Assembly: GCA_031267155.1 (NCBI GenBank)
Contig: JAIRZR010000041.1
Location: 1 to 7,403 of the forward strand
DNA: 7,403 bases
Direction: 5' to 3'
Origin: Prevotellaceae bacterium
GTDB lineage: Bacteria > Bacteroidota > Bacteroidia > Bacteroidales > UBA932
Shown here: in pieces, positions 4,952 through 7,403 of the stretch
Numbering within the stretch: position 1 is the first letter of the stretch
Layout: every line of letters begins with the position of its first letter
Notes under the pieces: model-generated
The model's database searches: none
Told to the model about the DNA's origin: nothing
The model's input: only the letters and a program-made list of their open reading frames with translations
Made by a program: the position numbers and the translations under genes

Positions 4952-6013
4952 CTATACCATCTTTTCAAATTCCTTCATGCAGTCAACCAATACTTCCACG
5001 CTTGTCAGCGGCAGAGCATTGTAGAGCGAGGCTCTGAATCCTCCGACGGAACGGTGTCCCTTGATACCTGTTATTCCGTATTTTTTAGTTAATTCCATAA
5101 AATCATTTTCCTTTCCGGCATATTTTTCATCAAGCACAAAGCAGACATTCATTCTCGAACGGTTTTTTACAGCCGCTGTTCCCCTGAATACCGGATTTCT
5201 GTCGATTTCGCCGTACAGGCAGTCGGCTTTAGCCTGGTTTCTGCGGTTGATTTCCGCTACTCCTCCAATGCCTTTAAGCCATTTTAATGTTTCCTTCATC
5301 ATGAATATGGGTATAACCGGAGGAGTGTTGTACATTGATTTGTCCTTGATATGGGTTCTGTAGTCGAAAAATTTGGGAATATCCCGCGACACTTTGCCCA
5401 GTATGTCCTTTTTAATTATCACAAAAGCCAGGCCTGCCGTTCCCGCGTTCTTTTGAGCGCCGCCGTATATCATTGCATATCTGGAAACGTTTACCGGACG
5501 GCTGAGTATGTCCGACGACATGTCCGAAACCATATTGACCGGCGAATCGGGATCCGCAAGTATTTCGGTACCGAATATCGTGTTGTTCGACGTAAAATGG
5601 AAATAGTCAACGTCTGCCGGTATCGCGTATTCCGGTATCACGGAGTAGTTTGAATCCTTTCCGGAAGCAATGACCTGCACTTCGCCATAGTATCTTGCCG
5701 CTTCGATTGCTTTTGTCGCCCATACGCCGGTGTCGAGGTATGCCGCTCTGGTTTGCAGCAAATTGTATGGCGCCATCAAAAACTGCTGGCTTGCTCCGCC
5801 GTGCAAAAACAGCACTTCGTATCCGTCGGGAATCGACAGCAGGTCTTTCCAGAGAACACTGCACTCGTCCATCGCTTCGTCCCAGCCTGCGGAACGGTGT
5901 GATATTTCGGCTATTGAAAGACCGGAATTATTGAAATCCCTTAATGCGTCTATCGTAGCATCAATTGCCTGCTGAGGTAAAATCGAAGGACCTGCATTGA
6001 AATTATGTTTCAT
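4952..6013 (-). CDS. serC: Phosphoserine aminotransferase
   Basis: SerC is a cytoplasmic, pyridoxal phosphate-dependent enzyme that converts 3-phosphohydroxypyruvate and glutamate to O-phosphoserine, and also serves the erythronate pathway to pyridoxal phosphate. The frame gives 353 residues from ATG 6011-6013 (MKHNFNAGPSIL, the family's usual N-terminus); an in-frame ATG two codons earlier (6017-6019) directly abuts the murG stop and is the alternative start. Visible motifs include NAGPS near the N-terminus, HRSAGWDEAM, LHGGASQQF (cofactor phosphate region), TSNNTIFGTE, and YGGAQKNAGTAG with the probable cofactor-binding lysine at residue 188. The C-terminus GHRSVGGFRASLYNA is typical. Length is normal and no lesion is seen. 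It follows murG with almost no gap, implying one transcript. The serA gene that often accompanies serC in Bacteroidota is not downstream here. Confidence 0.95.
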   Translation of the reverse strand: MKHNFNAGPSILPQQAIDATIDALRDFNNSGLSIAEISHRSAGWDEAMDECSVLWKDLLSIPDGYEVLFLHGGASQQFLMAPYNLLQTRAAYLDTGVWATKAIEAARYYGEVQVIASGKDSNYSVIPEYAIPADVDYFHFTSNNTIFGTEILADPDSPVNMVSDMSSDILSRPVNVSRYAMIYGGAQKNAGTAGLAFVIIKKDILGKVSRDIPKFFDYRTHIKDKSMYNTPPVIPIFMMKETLKWLKGIGGVAEINRRNQAKADCLYGEIDRNPVFRGTAAVKNRSRMNVCFVLDEKYAGKENDFMELTKKYGITGIKGHRSVGGFRASLYNALPLTSVEVLVDCMKEFEKMV

Positions 6014-6019
6014 AATCAT

Positions 6020-7114
6020 TTATTTATATTGTTTTATAATCATTAATATTCTGTTTGCTATCTCTCCGGCGGCATCGGGCATGGCAAGTTTCGATATATT
6101 GCTTTTCAAGCCGTCGGCACGCGAGCTGTTGCCAAGCAATTCGATCACTGTTGCGACTAATCTGCTTCGGGCGTCTTCGTCTTTAACCGATATTGCCGCA
6201 TTTTTGTTTACCAGCGAGTTCGCATTTTTTGTCTGATGATCTTCGGCAACGTTTGGCGAAGGTACAAGTACAGCCGGTTTTCCGACTATGCAAAGTTCCG
6301 ATATTGTGCCCGCTCCCGCTCTGGAGATTATTATGTCCGCCGCAGAAAATGCGTAATTCATTTTGCCGATGAAATCAAAAACTTTGACAAAGGGCTTACC
6401 TTCTGCAAGTTTTGCAGCTGTATTGAAATAGTGTTTGCCCGTTTGCCATATCAGCCGAATATTGTTTTTCTCAAACTCATGCAGACCGCCGGCAATGCTT
6501 TCGTTGACTGTACGGGCGCCAAGACTTCCGCCAAGCGCCAGAACAACAGGACTGTCGGAATTGATGTCGAAAAATTTCACAGCCTCGTCCCTTATCCTGT
6601 CCAGTTCGAACAGATCCTGCCTTACGGGATTTCCGGTGAAGCAAATCTTTTCTTTCGGGAAAAACCGTTCCATGCCCTGATATGCAACACATACGGATTT
6701 GGCTCTTTTCGACAGGAATTTATTTGTCAGGCCGGCATACGAATTCTGTTCCTGAATCAGGGTCGGGATTCCCATTCGCTGAGCCTGCCAAAGCACTGGA
6801 GCGCTTGCATATCCGCCAACGCCTGCCACAGCGTCGGGTTTAAAGTCCCTGATGATTTTGGCAGCCCTGTTCATGCTTTTGATCAGTTTCACCGGAAGGG
6901 TAAAATTCTTGAAAGTCAGTCTTCTTTGCAGACCTGCGACCGGAAGACCAAGGATATCGTAGCCTGCCGCCGGGACTTTTTCCATTTCCATGCGACCCTC
7001 GGCTCCCACAAAAAGTATCTCCATGTCGCTGACACTCTCTTTCAGAGCGTTGGCAATGGAAATTGCCGGAAATATATGTCCTCCTGTTCCTCCTCCGCTT
7101 ATAATAACTTTCAT
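6020..7114 (-). CDS. murG: UDP-N-acetylglucosamine--MurNAc-(pentapeptide) pyrophosphoryl-undecaprenol GlcNAc transferase
   Basis: MurG is a membrane-associated GT-B glycosyltransferase on the cytoplasmic face that adds N-acetylglucosamine to lipid I, making lipid II for peptidoglycan. The protein has 364 residues from ATG 7112-7114 (MKVIISGGGTGGH); a TTG three codons upstream is in frame but unneeded. Motifs in order: N-terminal glycine loop GGGTGGH (7-13), GVGGYAS (98-104), QEQNS (~121-125), GNPVR (161-165), second glycine loop GGSLGAR (195-201), SRAGAGTISEL (264-274) and AEDHQTKNA (290-298), the last two forming the UDP-GlcNAc site. Length and motifs are those of a complete, functional family member. 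It is the first gene of a two-gene unit with serC and has its own promoter-like sequence. In most bacteria murG sits in the dcw cluster between ftsW and murC; neither is present here. Confidence 0.96.
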   Translation of the reverse strand: MKVIISGGGTGGHIFPAISIANALKESVSDMEILFVGAEGRMEMEKVPAAGYDILGLPVAGLQRRLTFKNFTLPVKLIKSMNRAAKIIRDFKPDAVAGVGGYASAPVLWQAQRMGIPTLIQEQNSYAGLTNKFLSKRAKSVCVAYQGMERFFPKEKICFTGNPVRQDLFELDRIRDEAVKFFDINSDSPVVLALGGSLGARTVNESIAGGLHEFEKNNIRLIWQTGKHYFNTAAKLAEGKPFVKVFDFIGKMNYAFSAADIIISRAGAGTISELCIVGKPAVLVPSPNVAEDHQTKNANSLVNKNAAISVKDEDARSRLVATVIELLGNSSRADGLKSNISKLAMPDAAGEIANRILMIIKQYK

Positions 7115-7146
7115 TTGTTGCAAAAATTTATCCTAAATTGCGGGCG

Positions 7147-7154
7147 CAAAATTA
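7147..7154 (-). promoter_or_regulatory. Putative -7 element TAATTTTG for murG-serC
   Basis: The minus strand reads TAATTTTGCGC, fitting TAnnTTTG, with 32 bases to the murG ATG. The sequence upstream is AT-rich; a TTTG is present but not at the standard spacing. It suggests murG-serC is transcribed on its own. Confidence 0.45.
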
Positions 7155-7217
7155 CTACAAATAATTTTAATTCTTTAATCAAAGCCGATTCATGGTGCAT
7201 TGACGTTGCTTTAGGTG

Positions 7218-7225
7218 CAAATCTA
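7218..7225 (-). promoter_or_regulatory. Second possible -7 element TAGATTTG upstream of murG
   Basis: The minus strand reads TAGATTTGCAC, another TAnnTTTG match, about 103 bases before the murG ATG. Only a four-codon frame (ATG AAT CGG CTT TGA) lies between it and the nearer promoter. It may be a distal promoter for murG or a chance match. Confidence 0.3.
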
Positions 7226-7249
7226 CACACAGAAAAAACATACTGGTGA

Positions 7250-7270
7250 GTATCTCCGAACAGGAGACAC
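7250..7270. repeat. Short imperfect hairpin
   Basis: GTATCTCC-GAACA-GGAGACAC has 8-base arms with one mismatch. It is similar in size to the hairpins at 3829-3895 (CTCC/GGAG stems) but is not a clear copy of them. No T run follows it. Confidence 0.45.
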
Positions 7271-7403
7271 ATCCCGAATATAATATTTTCAAAAGCGATC
7301 TGGTGGATTTGTGATTTCCGACAAAAAAAGCTCTACAACAAATCGTGTGGGTAGATAAAAAATTATGCCCTTTCAAGTTAGACAGTACTCCTGTGTTGCT
7401 ACG

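Larger units (their letters stand above)
7155..7403. other. Unassigned right-edge stretch, possibly decayed coding sequence
   Basis: No intact gene is seen. On the plus strand one frame reads through from a stop at 7201-7203 with protein-like wording (ILVSISEQETHPEYNIFKSD), meets TGA at 7315-7317, and continues in the same frame (PTKKALQQIVWVDKKLCPF) to the window edge. I do not recognise it. A 65-codon minus-strand frame (7179-7376) overlaps the same bases and is no more convincing. A minus-strand TAGATTTG (7218-7225) and an imperfect stem (7250-7270) also lie here. Confidence 0.3.

Noticed and set aside
6236..7249. A 337-codon open frame on the plus strand
   Set aside because: It is exactly antisense to murG, its translation is rich in Cys, Phe and His without domain motifs, and the minus strand carries all conserved MurG motifs.

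Overview
The window looks like chromosomal DNA from a member of the Bacteroidota, probably a Bacteroidales-like anaerobe. Three things point there. Several -7 elements of the TAnnTTTG type characteristic of this phylum sit just upstream of starts that lack a clear Shine-Dalgarno sequence. The serC and murG products have Bacteroidota-like sequences. The gene-poor stretches are AT-rich and strewn with decayed insertion sequences and short palindromes. No database was searched, so this placement is inference.

Layout. Positions 1-~800 hold a broken IS1-family insertion sequence on the minus strand: an insA part, an A-run slippery site, and an insB' part carrying a frameshift and a stop. Positions ~800-1349 are non-coding, with a relic of a dispersed palindromic repeat, an 8-bp-arm palindrome, and two TACATTTG promoter elements. 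Positions 1350-3629 (+) encode the main gene of interest, an exported protein of 759 residues with a beta-propeller-like N-terminal part and two c-type heme sites (CIGCH, CIECH). It resembles the HzsA-related family, i.e. homologs of the alpha subunit of hydrazine synthase, but nothing here shows hydrazine synthesis. Positions 3630-4950 form a long gene-poor stretch: nested inverted repeats, small hairpins, a zinc-ribbon transposase remnant, and a fuller copy of the palindromic repeat also seen at 1098 and 3655. Positions 4952-7114 (-) hold murG followed directly by serC, transcribed toward lower coordinates from a TAATTTTG promoter. The right edge (7155-7403) contains promoter-like and hairpin sequence and perhaps a decayed reading frame.

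How the genes relate. murG (lipid II synthesis) and serC (serine and pyridoxal phosphate synthesis) are housekeeping genes that appear co-transcribed, outside the division and cell wall cluster where murG usually lies. The heme protein is a single-gene unit on the other strand. It is visibly richer in G+C than its surroundings and bracketed by relics of one repeat family. No maturation, partner-subunit or electron-transfer gene is present beside it, so its role cannot be deduced from neighbours. The most unusual contents are the Bacteroidota HzsA-like diheme protein and the layered palindromic repeats around it.
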